64,000 nucleotides of DNA from the NCBI GenBank assembly GCA_029782215.1, contig JAKOVD010000073.1, forward strand, positions 1-64,000, in the 5' to 3' direction. Below, in pieces: positions 24,928 to 34,818 of this stretch; the first letter of the stretch is position 1; the number at the start of each line of letters is the position of its first letter. The notes under the pieces were generated by a model that searched no databases, was not told the DNA's origin, and saw nothing but the letters and a program-made list of their open reading frames with translations. Origin of the DNA: Chloroflexota bacterium (GTDB lineage: Bacteria > Chloroflexota > Anaerolineae > J102). Made by a program: the position numbers and the translations under genes.

Positions 24928-27474
24928 ATGAAAGGGCCTGCGAAAGATCCGGTACTCGGAATCGCCTTGCGTGTGGCGTTGGCTTTCGTCATCGGCGATG
25001 TCCTTCTGGACTTGCTGCTCAGTGTCTATGCCCTATCGCACCCGGAGACCAGCTCCGCCATCGTGGCCTTCGCCCAGGCCGCGAAGGATGTGGCCCTGGG
25101 AATCGCGGCGGGGGCGCTGCTTTATCTGCTGCTGCGACGGGAAGCTGGCGAACGCGCCGCATTTGAAGCGGCCCTGAGAGAGAGCGAAGAGCGCTATCGC
25201 CTCTTGTTTGAGAGCAGCATTGACGGCATTCTGCTCACGGCGCCGGATGGCAGCATCCTGGCAGCCAATGCCGCAGCCTGCAAGATGTTCGGGCGCAGCG
25301 AAGCCGAGATCTGCCAGGGCGGCCGGAGTATGCTGGTTGATTTGACCGATCCCAGGCTGCCCGAGATCCTCAGAGAACGTGCGGCGACTGGGAAAGCGAC
25401 GGGCGAGCTGCGCCACGTCCGCAAGGATGGGACGACCTTTCCAACCGAAATTTCCTCGGCCCTGTTTCTGGATCGTGAAGGCAACACGCGCACGAGCATG
25501 GTCATCCGTGATATCACGAAGCGGCAGGCGGCGCTGGACGCGCTGGCAGCCAGCGAAGAGCGGCTACGCATGCTGGTCACAGGCGTACCGGCCATCCTGT
25601 GGACGACCGATGCCGACCTGCGCTACACCTCGGTGCAAGGGGCTGGTCTGGCCGCACTGGAAACGAGCGCTGGCGCCTTTCTGGGGAGCCGGGTCGCCGC
25701 GGTCCAGCCGGGAACGCCAGAAGAAGTGCACCTGGTCACAGAAATGCACCGGCGTGCCCTGGCGGGAGAATCCGTCCACTATGAAACGAGCTGGCGCGGC
25801 CGCTATTTTGAGAGCCATGTCGAGCCTTTGCATGATGCAGGCGGCGCCATGGTTGGCTGCATCGGTGTCAGCCTCGACATTACGGACCGCAAGCAGGCTG
25901 AAGAGGCCCTGCGGGCCAGCGAGCTTCGCTTTCGCACCGTCTTTGAAGGCGCTCCTATCGCCATCGCCCTCGAGACCGCCGATGGCCAGGTGATCGAGGC
26001 CAACCCGGCGCTCGCCGAGATGCTCGGCTACAGCCGCTCCGAGCTGCTTACCCTGCAGCACCAGGACTTCACGGCCCTGGACGCCGAAGAGGTCCCGGCG
26101 ACCCGCAACGGGGTGGTCCAGGAACCCGATCGCACCCGGCAGGGTAGGGACAGGCGCTTCGCGCGCAAGGACGGGCAGATGCGTTGGGGACGAGTGACGA
26201 CAGCGCAGGCGCCCAGCGGTCCAGGCCAACCAAGCTACACGATCAGAATGGCCGAGGACATCACGGCGCAGGTTGAGGCCTACCGGCTGCTCGAGCAGCG
26301 GGTGGCGGAGCGCACACGAGAACTTGAGGGACTGCTGGAGATCTCACAGACGATCGCCTCGACCCTGGATCCTGACGCGATTCTGGGGCTGGCTCTCGAC
26401 CAGCTCAAGCGCATGGTGGACTACACCAGCGCCAGCCTCTTCACCTGTGAGGATGGCGACACCCTGGTCATGCAGGCTTTTCGCGGCGTTGGCGCTGCCG
26501 AACCCGCGGCACAGTTTCGCATCGTCCTGACAGACCCGGAGTTGAAGTGGGCGGTGCTGCAACAGGCGCAGCCCCTCGTCATTGCCGATCTTGGCGAGAA
26601 CAGCCCGATGGCGAATCGAGCGAGGCAGGCCATCGACGAGCGCCTGCTAGTGTCAGCCGGTGGGGTGCGCTCGGTCATGTGGATTCCGCTGATCATGAAG
26701 CATGACGTCATCGGAGGCATGGGCGTCACTCACACAACGCCCGGCTTCTTCGACGAACGCCAGGCCAGGCTGGCGCAGTCGATCGCCAACCAAGCCGCGG
26801 GCGCCATCGCAAATGCCCGGCTGTTCGGCCAGGCGCAGCAGTTGGCCACGCTGGAAGAACGCCAGCGGCTGGCACGCGAACTGCACGACTCCCTGACTCA
26901 GTCCCTCTACAGCCTCACGCTGCTGGCTGAGGCAGCGAACAGGCAGGCCGCCACGGGCAACGAGGATATGGTACGGGGATACGTGCAGCGCATCGCCCAA
27001 ACGGCTCTGCAGTCACTGAAGGAGATGCGGCTCCTCGTCTATGAGCTGCAGCCGGCGACAATGGACGAAGACGGTCTCATCGGAGCGCTGCGGAGGCGGC
27101 TGGAAGCTGTGGAAGGGCATACCAACATGAGCGCCCGCCTGGAGATCGAGGGCAACCTGCCGCGTTTGCCGGCGGAGATGGAACAGGGTCTGTACGGGAT
27201 TGCTCAAGAGGCGCTCAACAACGCCCTGAAGCATGCCGCCGCCACCGCCATCACCGTGCGACTGAGAGCCGGTGCAGATTGCGTCGAGCTCCAGGTATCA
27301 GATGATGGTTGTGGCTGCGAGCCGCACAGCGCCGTCCGAGGCGGCGGCATGGGCTTCGCCAACATGACCGAACGTGCGCAGCGACTGGGCGGAACCCTGG
27401 ATTTCGCCTCCCAACCTGGGCGAGGAACCACTGTGACGGTCACCGTGCCGGCGCCCGCGGGCGTCGAAAGGTAA
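24928..27474 (+). CDS. membrane PAS/GAF sensor histidine kinase, NarL/DesK type
   Basis: An 848-residue sensor kinase. Two N-terminal membrane spans (about residues 8-32 and 45-68) precede three PAS domains (about 85-205, 210-325, 330-455), each with typical [12 protein letters not shown] or [11 protein letters not shown] starts. A GAF domain follows (about 470-635). The HisKA_3 phosphoacceptor is H653 in [16 protein letters not shown]. The HATPase domain (about 745-845) has [12 protein letters not shown] and a GMGFANM G-box. It is 10 nt upstream of the NarL-type regulator, forming a two-component pair. The signal is unknown; PAS/GAF domains suggest redox, gas or small-molecule input. Confidence 0.93.
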   Translation: MKGPAKDPVLGIALRVALAFVIGDVLLDLLLSVYALSHPETSSAIVAFAQAAKDVALGIAAGALLYLLLRREAGERAAFEAALRESEERYRLLFESSIDGILLTAPDGSILAANAAACKMFGRSEAEICQGGRSMLVDLTDPRLPEILRERAATGKATGELRHVRKDGTTFPTEISSALFLDREGNTRTSMVIRDITKRQAALDALAASEERLRMLVTGVPAILWTTDADLRYTSVQGAGLAALETSAGAFLGSRVAAVQPGTPEEVHLVTEMHRRALAGESVHYETSWRGRYFESHVEPLHDAGGAMVGCIGVSLDITDRKQAEEALRASELRFRTVFEGAPIAIALETADGQVIEANPALAEMLGYSRSELLTLQHQDFTALDAEEVPATRNGVVQEPDRTRQGRDRRFARKDGQMRWGRVTTAQAPSGPGQPSYTIRMAEDITAQVEAYRLLEQRVAERTRELEGLLEISQTIASTLDPDAILGLALDQLKRMVDYTSASLFTCEDGDTLVMQAFRGVGAAEPAAQFRIVLTDPELKWAVLQQAQPLVIADLGENSPMANRARQAIDERLLVSAGGVRSVMWIPLIMKHDVIGGMGVTHTTPGFFDERQARLAQSIANQAAGAIANARLFGQAQQLATLEERQRLARELHDSLTQSLYSLTLLAEAANRQAATGNEDMVRGYVQRIAQTALQSLKEMRLLVYELQPATMDEDGLIGALRRRLEAVEGHTNMSARLEIEGNLPRLPAEMEQGLYGIAQEALNNALKHAAATAITVRLRAGADCVELQVSDDGCGCEPHSAVRGGGMGFANMTERAQRLGGTLDFASQPGRGTTVTVTVPAPAGVER

Positions 27475-27484
27475 AGGAGACCCC

Positions 27485-28144
27485 ATGCCAGAACCTCGAA
27501 TTCGCATCCTCGTCGCAGACGACCATGCCATCGTGCGCGAAGGCCTGAGGGCTCTGATCGGGACCGAGCCTGGACTGGAACTGGTGGGCGAGGCGGCCGA
27601 TGGGGAGGAGGCTGTGATCAAGGCGCGGCTCCTGCAGCCCGATGTCGTCCTACTCGACCTTGTCATGCCGCGCAAGGATGGCCTGGCCGCACTCGGCGAG
27701 ATCGTGCGCGACAAGCCATCCGTCCGGGTTGTTGTCCTGACAAGCTTCGCTGAAGCCGACAGAGTGATCCCCGCCATCAAAGCGGGCGCCGCCGGCTATT
27801 TGCTCAAGGACTCCTCGCCCCAGGATCTGCTGCGAGCCATCCATGACGTCAGCGTCGGCGAAGCCTCCCTCCATCCCGCCATTGCACGCAAGGTCATTGA
27901 CGAGATGCACCGCCAACAGACAACTCAGAACGCGGCGGAAACCCTGACCCCGCGCGAAACGGAGATCCTGGGGCTGGTGGCGCAGGGACGCACCAATCAA
28001 GACATCGCCGGTCGCCTCTCCCTCAGCGAGCGCACGGTGCGGACGCATGTCAGCAACATCCTGGCCAAGCTGCACCTTTCGAACCGCACACAGGCCGCGG
28101 CATACGCCATCCAGGAAGGTCTGGCCCCAGCGCCGGACGACTGA
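27485..28144 (+). CDS. NarL/LuxR-family response regulator
   Basis: A 219-residue two-domain regulator. The receiver domain holds the acidic pocket DDHAIVREG, phosphoacceptor D58 in [13 protein letters not shown] and the Lys switch in GYLLKDSSP. The C-terminal LuxR helix-turn-helix is [35 protein letters not shown]... It lies 10 nt after the kinase gene. Targets are not known; the adjacent binding protein and sensor genes starting at 28380 are candidates. Confidence 0.95.
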   Translation: MPEPRIRILVADDHAIVREGLRALIGTEPGLELVGEAADGEEAVIKARLLQPDVVLLDLVMPRKDGLAALGEIVRDKPSVRVVVLTSFAEADRVIPAIKAGAAGYLLKDSSPQDLLRAIHDVSVGEASLHPAIARKVIDEMHRQQTTQNAAETLTPRETEILGLVAQGRTNQDIAGRLSLSERTVRTHVSNILAKLHLSNRTQAAAYAIQEGLAPAPDD

Positions 28145-28262
28145 CGGATATCACAACCGGGGAGGTTGGGTGAGGGCGGTGGGCGTCTAAGTCATTCCGC
28201 ATAGACAGAACCGGTCTGAATGTCGCAGCCAGGCTGCGCCGAAAGACCGATGCGCCTGCGCC

Positions 28263-28298
28263 CGAGACGTGCTAGGGTAAAGGCATACGGACGTCTCG
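28263..28298. promoter_or_regulatory. inverted repeat CGAGACGT / ACGTCTCG upstream of the solute-binding gene
   Basis: Eight-base perfect arms at 28263-28270 and 28291-28298 are separated by 20 nt. The pair lies 80-115 bp upstream of the binding-protein start and just downstream of the response regulator gene. It could be a regulator site. The rest of the 28145-28379 gap shows no gene or clear promoter. Confidence 0.4.
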
Positions 28299-28379
28299 CA
28301 AGAACCTGTTGCGACTCCGGCGCCGTCGAAGCCAGATCCTCAGACCGCGGCACAGCACACCTCTTGGGGGCATGCTCTG

Positions 28380-29804
28380 ATGACAAAGCAGCACGACCGG
28401 CGACACTCACCGGCTGAGACCACAGCCACCGGCGATGGCGGGAGTGGGGCGCGTCCTCAGACTGGCAGTGTGGGGCAGGTGACGATGACGCGGCGGGCCT
28501 TCCTGCGCACGGCCGGAGGGCTCGTGGCCGGCGCCGCGTTGGCGGCCTGCGCTCCCAGTCCGCCCGCGCCCGCCCCTCAGACCAGCGGACCTGTGCAGCT
28601 CGTGTACCAGGATTGGCGCACAGAATGGTTCCCGGGCATGGCACAACGGATGCTGGCGCAGTTCCATGCCACCCATCCCAACATCCGCGTGTTCTATACA
28701 CCGGACCCGGACCAGCTCGACGAGCGCATGATGGCCGACTTTCAGGCCGGTACGGCGCCGGATGTCATGGCCGGGTGCTGCGACTTCTTCCCAGTCTGGG
28801 GCGAGAAGGGCTACCTGCTCGATCTCCGGCCCTATGTGGATGCCGATATCGACCGCAGCACCATCAATGATTGGGACGCTGCCCAGTACCGGGCCCTGGC
28901 GACTCGCAGCGGCGTGCAGTTCGGCCTACCCAAGTATCACGGCGCCCTGGCCCTCTACTATAACAAGGATCTTTTCGACAAACAGGGCGTCCCTTATCCC
29001 GACGATTCGTGGAACCACAATGACTACCACCAGGCCATGACCCAGCTCGTGCGTGACCGCGACCTGAACGGACGCTTCGACCGTTGGGGGAGCATGGTCG
29101 ATATCGCCTGGGACCGCATCCAGGTCCACATCAACGGCTGGGGGGGCCATCTCGTCGACCCCGGCAACCCCGGCCACAGCCTGATGAGCCAGCCGGAGGC
29201 CATGGCGGCGATGAACTGGATCCGAGACCGGCTCTGGAAGGACCAGACGATGGCCAGCTTCCTGGACGTCCAGAACCTGGAGACCCGGGAGGCGTTCATC
29301 CAGGAACGCATCGCCATGGTGGAGGATGGCTCCTGGGCGCTTAAGGACATCCTGGAAAATGCCCGGTTCCGTGTCGGCGTGACAACGTTTCCGGCAGGTC
29401 CGGCCAAAAAGGTTACCCTGGCCACGACCGATGGTTTCGCTATCTATGCAGGCACCAAGTATCCAGACGCCGCATGGGAACTGATGAAGTTCCTGATCAG
29501 CCAGGACTACGGCCGGGCCATGGCCCAGGAGCAGCTTCTGCAGCCCGCGCGCGCTTCGCTGGTAGACGAGTGGGCAGGATTCGTGCGCCAGGAATACCCG
29601 GATCAGACCAAGGACATGGCCCTGGAAGCGTTTGCCGACGGCCAGGTCAAAGGCTATTCCGTGACCGCCGAGGTGTTTGCGAGGATGGCCGAAGCGCGGC
29701 AGTTGGTCCTTGGAACCTGGCAGCAGATCTTCACGCTCGGCCAACTCCCGGTGGAGGCCATGAAGGAGATCTCCGACCGAATCGACCAGATGCAGCGGGC
29801 GTGA
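28380..29804 (+). CDS. extracellular solute-binding protein (sugar type) with Tat-like lipoprotein signal
   Basis: A 474-residue binding protein. Near residue 36, MTRRAFLRTAGGLVAGAALAAC combines a twin-Arg motif with a lipobox, so export as a Tat lipoprotein is likely. The mature part has family patterns such as WFPGMAQRMLAQFHATHPNIRV, GTAPDVMAGC and FAIYAGTKYPDAAWELMKFL. A start at 28485 is possible and would remove the unusual N-terminal extension. There is no permease nearby; instead it is followed by a sensor phosphatase (GTGA overlap). It may therefore present ligand to a sensor instead of to a transporter (inference). Confidence 0.87.
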   Translation: MTKQHDRRHSPAETTATGDGGSGARPQTGSVGQVTMTRRAFLRTAGGLVAGAALAACAPSPPAPAPQTSGPVQLVYQDWRTEWFPGMAQRMLAQFHATHPNIRVFYTPDPDQLDERMMADFQAGTAPDVMAGCCDFFPVWGEKGYLLDLRPYVDADIDRSTINDWDAAQYRALATRSGVQFGLPKYHGALALYYNKDLFDKQGVPYPDDSWNHNDYHQAMTQLVRDRDLNGRFDRWGSMVDIAWDRIQVHINGWGGHLVDPGNPGHSLMSQPEAMAAMNWIRDRLWKDQTMASFLDVQNLETREAFIQERIAMVEDGSWALKDILENARFRVGVTTFPAGPAKKVTLATTDGFAIYAGTKYPDAAWELMKFLISQDYGRAMAQEQLLQPARASLVDEWAGFVRQEYPDQTKDMALEAFADGQVKGYSVTAEVFARMAEARQLVLGTWQQIFTLGQLPVEAMKEISDRIDQMQRA

Positions 29805-31540
29805 GGCACCGAGCGGACGTGCGAACACGTGTCGATTGGCGCAAGCTCCGCAGCAGGGTGGTTGCGGCCCTGGTGGTGTTGACCCTGGTCGCCCTGGCAG
29901 CCGTGTCGGCCTATACCTTTCGCGCCTACCAGAGCGCGTCGTCGGACCTGGTGGTGGAGCGTGATCGCCAGCTTGCCTTCCTCTCGGCTGCGCACCTGCG
30001 CGAGGAGATGTCCAAGTTCGCGGATGAGCTCTATGCGGTGGCGCGCTCCCCCGAGATCACCCAGGGAACCGTCCTCGCCAAGGGCCAGGCGATGGAGCGG
30101 GCGCACAACCGCCTGGCCGTCTTTGACGGCGGCATCGTCCTGCTGGACAACTTCGGCAGGGTCAAGATGGCGGTTCCCTCCCGCCAGGACATCGCCGGCG
30201 CCGACTGGTCAGACCGTGACTTCTTCCGCCAGCTTCTGACCTCGTCCCAGGTTTTTCTCTCAGACATCGTCAGCGATGGACCGGGCAACTCCGAAGTAAT
30301 CGTGATGAGCGTGCCGATCATCGGCGCACGGGGCGAGTTCGAGGGCGTCCTCGCCGGCATGTTTCGTATCGGCGCCCCCACGACCAGCTCTTTCTACGCC
30401 AGCATCGTGCGCCTGCGCCTGGGTCAGGGCGGGAACACCTACGTGCTCGACGGGAAGGGGAGGCTGCTGTACGATGCCTCCTGGCGCGGGCTTGGCGAGA
30501 GGACGACGATCCCGGGTTTGCCAGCTCTGTACGGAGCGACAGGGGCAGGAGCGCAACGCACCCGCAGCGCGAACGGTCTCGACGTGGTGGCGGCCTATGC
30601 GCCTATCCCAGGGACGCGCTGGACGCTTGTCACCGAGGATGATTGGGCGTCGCTGACCTCGTCGCTCCGGCTTTATGGCCGCAACCTCCTCATTCTGCTG
30701 GCCCTGGGCATCTTGCTTCCTCCCCTGGGGGTCGCCACACTCGTACGCCAACAGCAGGCGCAGATCCGGGAACGTGAGCGTATGGAACAGGAATCGCGCA
30801 TTGCCAATCTGATCCAGCAGAACCTGCTGCCCAAGCAGCCGCCGTCGCTGCCTGCCTGGAACCTGGCCATTCACTACCAACCCTCACAAACGGGTGGCCG
30901 CGACTTCTACGACTTCTCCTTCCTCCCTGATGGGCGACTCATGATCGCATTGGGAAAGATCAACGACCGGGGCCTGGCGGCGGCGCATGTGATTGCCACG
31001 GCGCGAGCAACCCTGCGCGGCGGCGCCCAGAGAATGCTTAGCCCTGGTGAAGTCCTGGAGTGCAGCAATACGCTTCTGCACCCGGAGGTGTCGCCTGACG
31101 TGACCCTTGACTGCCTGTACGCCATCCTCGATCCTGAGGATGGACGGCTCACCCACGCCAACGCCGCCTTGAGTCTGCCCTATTGGTGTCACGACGACGA
31201 CGCCACCCCCCTGCCGGCCACGGGGCCGTCGCTCGGCTCCGAGATCGAGCCGCTCTACGTTCAGGGAGACATGATGATCCGCACTGGGGAGAAGGTGGTG
31301 TTCTGCACGAATGGCGTTCTGGAGGCGCGCAACGCCGACGGCGAGCCGTTTGGCGCCACCCGCATGGGCGCATGCCTCCGAGAGGAAGCCACCTGCGCCC
31401 AGAACACCGTCGAGGCGGTGGTCAGGGCGCTCCAGCAGTTCACCAAGCGGAGCAGGACCTTCGATGACGACATGACCATCATCGTGATCGAACGGATCAG
31501 CCAGGATCAAGTGGCCTCCGGGAACAAGGACCTGGGCTGA
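29801..31540 (+). CDS. membrane sensor with dCache-like domain and SpoIIE/PPM phosphatase domain (altered metal site)
   Basis: A 579-residue protein starting at GTG, overlapping the preceding stop (GTGA). A membrane span at about residues 17-38 leads to a periplasmic dCache-like domain (about 40-280), a second span (about 295-315), a short linker and a C-terminal PPM/SpoIIE phosphatase domain (about 335-575). Conserved parts are LIQQNLLPKQPP, GGRDFYD at 365-371 and DDDMTIIVI near the end. The usual GDVSGKG reads GKINDRG, so the metal-binding Asp is Lys386. The domain may be weak, differently metallated or non-catalytic. It likely links an extracellular ligand to a partner-switching pathway. 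Confidence 0.85.
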   Translation: MRHRADVRTRVDWRKLRSRVVAALVVLTLVALAAVSAYTFRAYQSASSDLVVERDRQLAFLSAAHLREEMSKFADELYAVARSPEITQGTVLAKGQAMERAHNRLAVFDGGIVLLDNFGRVKMAVPSRQDIAGADWSDRDFFRQLLTSSQVFLSDIVSDGPGNSEVIVMSVPIIGARGEFEGVLAGMFRIGAPTTSSFYASIVRLRLGQGGNTYVLDGKGRLLYDASWRGLGERTTIPGLPALYGATGAGAQRTRSANGLDVVAAYAPIPGTRWTLVTEDDWASLTSSLRLYGRNLLILLALGILLPPLGVATLVRQQQAQIRERERMEQESRIANLIQQNLLPKQPPSLPAWNLAIHYQPSQTGGRDFYDFSFLPDGRLMIALGKINDRGLAAAHVIATARATLRGGAQRMLSPGEVLECSNTLLHPEVSPDVTLDCLYAILDPEDGRLTHANAALSLPYWCHDDDATPLPATGPSLGSEIEPLYVQGDMMIRTGEKVVFCTNGVLEARNADGEPFGATRMGACLREEATCAQNTVEAVVRALQQFTKRSRTFDDDMTIIVIERISQDQVASGNKDLG

Positions 31541-31561
31541 CCCAGCTTCGGGGAGTATCGC

Positions 31562-33337
31562 ATGGCAGAGTCACCCAAACGACGTTCCATCGACATCTAT
31601 GAACGCATCAGCCGCGTCATCACGCTCGGCTTCCTGGCAGCGGCTGTGATCGCAGCGGCCGCGGCGCCGGTCATGGCCATCACCTGGAGCAACCTTCCCT
31701 TCCCGGGCTTCATGGTGGAGCCGACCCTCGTCGCCAACGGGAACGGCGGCACGGACTGGCCGGGAAGCCTATTGGGCATCGCGTATCCGCAGCGCGTCGT
31801 GCGCATCGCCGGCGCCGGGGTGGTGAACGGCCCCGAGTACAATGCCGTCCTGGCGACTCTCGGTTTCGGGGATGAGGTCAGCTTTTTCACGCAACTGCCG
31901 GATGGTACGCAGCGCCTGTATCCCATGGTCCGGCTCGTTCATTTTCCTCAAGGGGAGTTTACACGGCTGTTTTGGCTGCCCTACCTCATCGGCGTAGCGT
32001 ACCTCGGCATCGCCATCTGGATGTACCGCCTGCGCGGGATGACGCGCCCAGGCCGCGCCTTCGTCATGTTCGGGCTTTGCACGTCGATCGTCTGCACGCT
32101 GCTGTTCGACCTGGCCAGCACGCACGCCGGCGCAGGCGTCTGGACGGCGGCCGTCGCAGTCATCGGAGGCACGCTGATCAGCCTTGCCCTGCGCTTCCCC
32201 AAGGAGTGGGCGCCGGTGGCGCGGCGCCCGTGGCTGTTGGGCGTTCCCTACCTCTTCTCAATTGGCCTGACGCTCTGGGGTGTCAACGCCTTGGCGAATG
32301 CCAGCGCGCCGTGGAACTACATTGCCGCCTGGGGATACAGCTATCGTTACATCGGCATCGGCATCCTTCTGTTTCTGGCGATGATGGTCTACCGCGCCAG
32401 AGCGCCGGGAGCGCGGGTCGTGCGCCAGCAAGCCCGCATCGTGCTGGCCGGCAGCATGATCGGGTTTGCACCGATCGTGATCTGGGCGCTTGCGCCCATG
32501 TTCGGACGCACCGTGCACTTCAACGTGGTCCTCTTTCTGCCCGGACTGCTGATCTTCCCACTTGGCGTCGCCATCGCCATCTTCCGCTACCGGCTGCTGG
32601 AGGTGGAGGTCATTCTCAACCGCACGATCTTCTACGGCTTGCTCACCGCCATCCTGGCCGGGGTGTTCAGCGTCATGAGCGGCTTCACCCAGCAGCTCTT
32701 CCTGCGGACGACGGGCCGGCGCACCGACGCCGCCATCATCATGACGACGCTGGTCGTTGTCTCGCTGGTCGAACCGATCAAGCAGCGCACCAACGCCTTT
32801 GTCCGCACCCGCTTTAAGGACATTCCGGAGACCACGGGGGAGATCAAACAGCTCGGGGAAGAGGTGAGGGCCTTTCTGCAAATGAGCGATGCGGAGCAAT
32901 TGAGTGGGCACCTGCTGACCACGGTGGCCAACGGCTTGCGCGCCGAGAACGGCGCCGTCAGCCTCTACGGCAGCGAGCGTCTCAGGGTGGTCGGCACCTA
33001 CGGGCGTTGGAACGGCGATGCCCACCTCGTTCTTCCCCTACAGGTCAACGGCGTGCGCTACGGCATGCTGGCGATCGGACCCCGCGTCGATCGGTCGCCC
33101 TATTCGCAGCAGGAATGCCTGGTCGTGGCCGACGCCGTTGGGCGAGTTGCGCAGAGCATTCACTTCGCGACTCTCCTCCGGGGCCTGATGCGGACAGTCC
33201 CGCAAGGAGGTGACGATGAGGCTCCGAGAGGGGCAGCGTCTGAGCCGATTAGCGCTCAACCGCTGGAGCTCGCGCTGGGCGCCGCCGGGCTTCCTTTCCG
33301 CCGGGCCGCCCAGCACCCGACCAGCAGCAAGCCGTAG
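31562..33337 (+). CDS. ComP-like 7TM sensor with GAF domain, lacking a kinase domain
   Basis: A 591-residue membrane protein. One span (about 18-40) is followed by a periplasmic PDZ-like segment containing GIAYPQRVVRIAGAGV, then about seven spans (130-390). The last cytoplasmic loop has IFRYRLLEVEVILNRTIFYGLLTAIL, as in ComP-like kinases of Chloroflexota and Firmicutes. A GAF domain follows (about 430-555). There is no HisKA or HATPase part; the C-terminal 35 residues are low complexity. It sits 21 nt after the sensor phosphatase with GGGGAG as ribosome site. It could hand its signal to that phosphatase or to the kinase at 24928. The last 82 bp overlap the end of the opposing gene. Confidence 0.8.
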   Translation: MAESPKRRSIDIYERISRVITLGFLAAAVIAAAAAPVMAITWSNLPFPGFMVEPTLVANGNGGTDWPGSLLGIAYPQRVVRIAGAGVVNGPEYNAVLATLGFGDEVSFFTQLPDGTQRLYPMVRLVHFPQGEFTRLFWLPYLIGVAYLGIAIWMYRLRGMTRPGRAFVMFGLCTSIVCTLLFDLASTHAGAGVWTAAVAVIGGTLISLALRFPKEWAPVARRPWLLGVPYLFSIGLTLWGVNALANASAPWNYIAAWGYSYRYIGIGILLFLAMMVYRARAPGARVVRQQARIVLAGSMIGFAPIVIWALAPMFGRTVHFNVVLFLPGLLIFPLGVAIAIFRYRLLEVEVILNRTIFYGLLTAILAGVFSVMSGFTQQLFLRTTGRRTDAAIIMTTLVVVSLVEPIKQRTNAFVRTRFKDIPETTGEIKQLGEEVRAFLQMSDAEQLSGHLLTTVANGLRAENGAVSLYGSERLRVVGTYGRWNGDAHLVLPLQVNGVRYGMLAIGPRVDRSPYSQQECLVVADAVGRVAQSIHFATLLRGLMRTVPQGGDDEAPRGAASEPISAQPLELALGAAGLPFRRAAQHPTSSKP

Positions 33338-34758
33338 GTAGGCCACCACTCGACGGCGCGCACCCAGTCCAGCTCGCGGAAATGGGCGGGATCGAGATAG
33401 CTCAGATAAGAGAGGACGATGGCGGCGCTGAGGTAGAGCCAGGGCGCCACGTCCAGCCAAAGCCAGGCAGAGCCGGCGCCCGGCGGGGCGACAAACGGCA
33501 GGAAAGCCAACAAGATCACGAGGTACCAGGGGTGCAGCGTGGGCGTGAGCAGGACCCAGGCCATGAAGGGCACGGCCAGAAGTCTCAAGAAGGGCTGCGG
33601 CGCCGTCCGGACGCGGGACTTCCGCCAGACGGCGATGAGGACTGCGAGCAGGGACGCGGCTGTGAGCCCGCGCGCCCACAGGTCGGGCGCCGGGAAGTCT
33701 AGAGCACTGAGCAGGCGGACAAGGCCGTCATAGACACCGCTGTTGAAGGTCCAATAGCGGCCGTACACCTGCAGGGCGCCGAACAGGCCGCGACCATCCA
33801 GGGGACCGGCCAGGCCCCAGCCGCCTGCCAGGCCCGCCGGAAGCAGAAAGAGGATCATGGCGCCAACCAGGACAGCAAGACCACGCCAGCGCCAGCGGGG
33901 CAGGAAGACAGGGACAAGCAGGAGGGGCAGGGGCTTGGTCATGGTCGCCGCCGCCAGGACGGCGGGCGCCAGCCATGACCGGCGTCCATGTGAGAAACGG
34001 CCCGGGGCCAGGGCCAGCCACACCGCAAGCATGGTGAGAAAGACCATCCAGGCATCCACATGGGCGCCGTGCGCAGATTCGACGATGACAAGGGGATGCC
34101 ACAGGTAGAGCAGAAGGCGCCGGCGCGGCAGGGCCGCCCAGGCGAGCAGCCCGGCCAGCAGCAGGGCGGTTGCCAGGTCAAGCAGGACCATCGCCGCCTG
34201 GAAGGCAACGGGATGAGGCGACAAGACGGTGACGGCAGCGAAGAGGACCTGCGCCGCCGGGAGATAGGGACTGGCCATTTCCGGGTGGTTGACCCGGGCG
34301 CGCAGCGGCGTGTCCAGGAAATCGAGCGCAGGGGCTGCCACAGCATCGCGGTAGGGACTCAGACCGTGGACGGCGACATGACCGTCCCAGAGATAGCGGT
34401 AGACGTCGTCGGAGAGGGTGGGTGTGGTCGCCAGGAGCACCACCCGGAAGGCAACGGCCGCCATCCACACTAGCGGCATGGAGACGGGACCGCGCTTTTC
34501 CGCCCACACCAACAGGCCCAGGAAGGCGGCAAAGGCGGCGGCGTAGCAGACGAGGGTTTGCGGCGTCACGGGACCGCGCAGCGTCCCGCGGGCAAGGTGG
34601 AGCCAGGCCAGGGCGCCGTAGGCCGCGAGGCTGGCGGCGCTCAACGCCAGGGGAACGGCCTGGCGCCTGAGCGTGACGGAGATAGGGGGGAGAGCACGAC
34701 CTGGCTCAGGCATCGACTGGGGCGCGAAGTAAAGAGGGTGGCTTGGAGTGCCGGTCAT
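33256..34758 (-). CDS. GT-C-fold membrane glycosyltransferase (mannosyltransferase-like)
   Basis: About 500 residues with 11-13 predicted membrane spans. The first extracellular loop holds TLSDDVYRYLWDGHVAVHGLSPYRDAV, the acidic D-D/E motif of GT-C enzymes using polyprenyl-phosphate sugars. HGAHVDAWMVFLTMLA and WHPLVIVESAHG are typical of GT87/MptB-like proteins. The start is uncertain (34758 chosen; 34713 also possible); no Shine-Dalgarno is clear. It is divergent from the radical SAM gene and near two further transferase genes, suggesting a common glycan pathway. Its 3' end overlaps the opposing sensor gene by 82 bp. Confidence 0.8.
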   Translation of the reverse strand: MTGTPSHPLYFAPQSMPEPGRALPPISVTLRRQAVPLALSAASLAAYGALAWLHLARGTLRGPVTPQTLVCYAAAFAAFLGLLVWAEKRGPVSMPLVWMAAVAFRVVLLATTPTLSDDVYRYLWDGHVAVHGLSPYRDAVAAPALDFLDTPLRARVNHPEMASPYLPAAQVLFAAVTVLSPHPVAFQAAMVLLDLATALLLAGLLAWAALPRRRLLLYLWHPLVIVESAHGAHVDAWMVFLTMLAVWLALAPGRFSHGRRSWLAPAVLAAATMTKPLPLLLVPVFLPRWRWRGLAVLVGAMILFLLPAGLAGGWGLAGPLDGRGLFGALQVYGRYWTFNSGVYDGLVRLLSALDFPAPDLWARGLTAASLLAVLIAVWRKSRVRTAPQPFLRLLAVPFMAWVLLTPTLHPWYLVILLAFLPFVAPPGAGSAWLWLDVAPWLYLSAAIVLSYLSYLDPAHFRELDWVRAVEWWPTYGLLLVGCWAARRKGSPAAPSASSSG

Positions 34759-34818
34759 TGTACGGAAGAAACCCATTTCTCCCAGCGGTCCCCCTTGCAG
34801 GCAAAGCCATCCGCTCGT

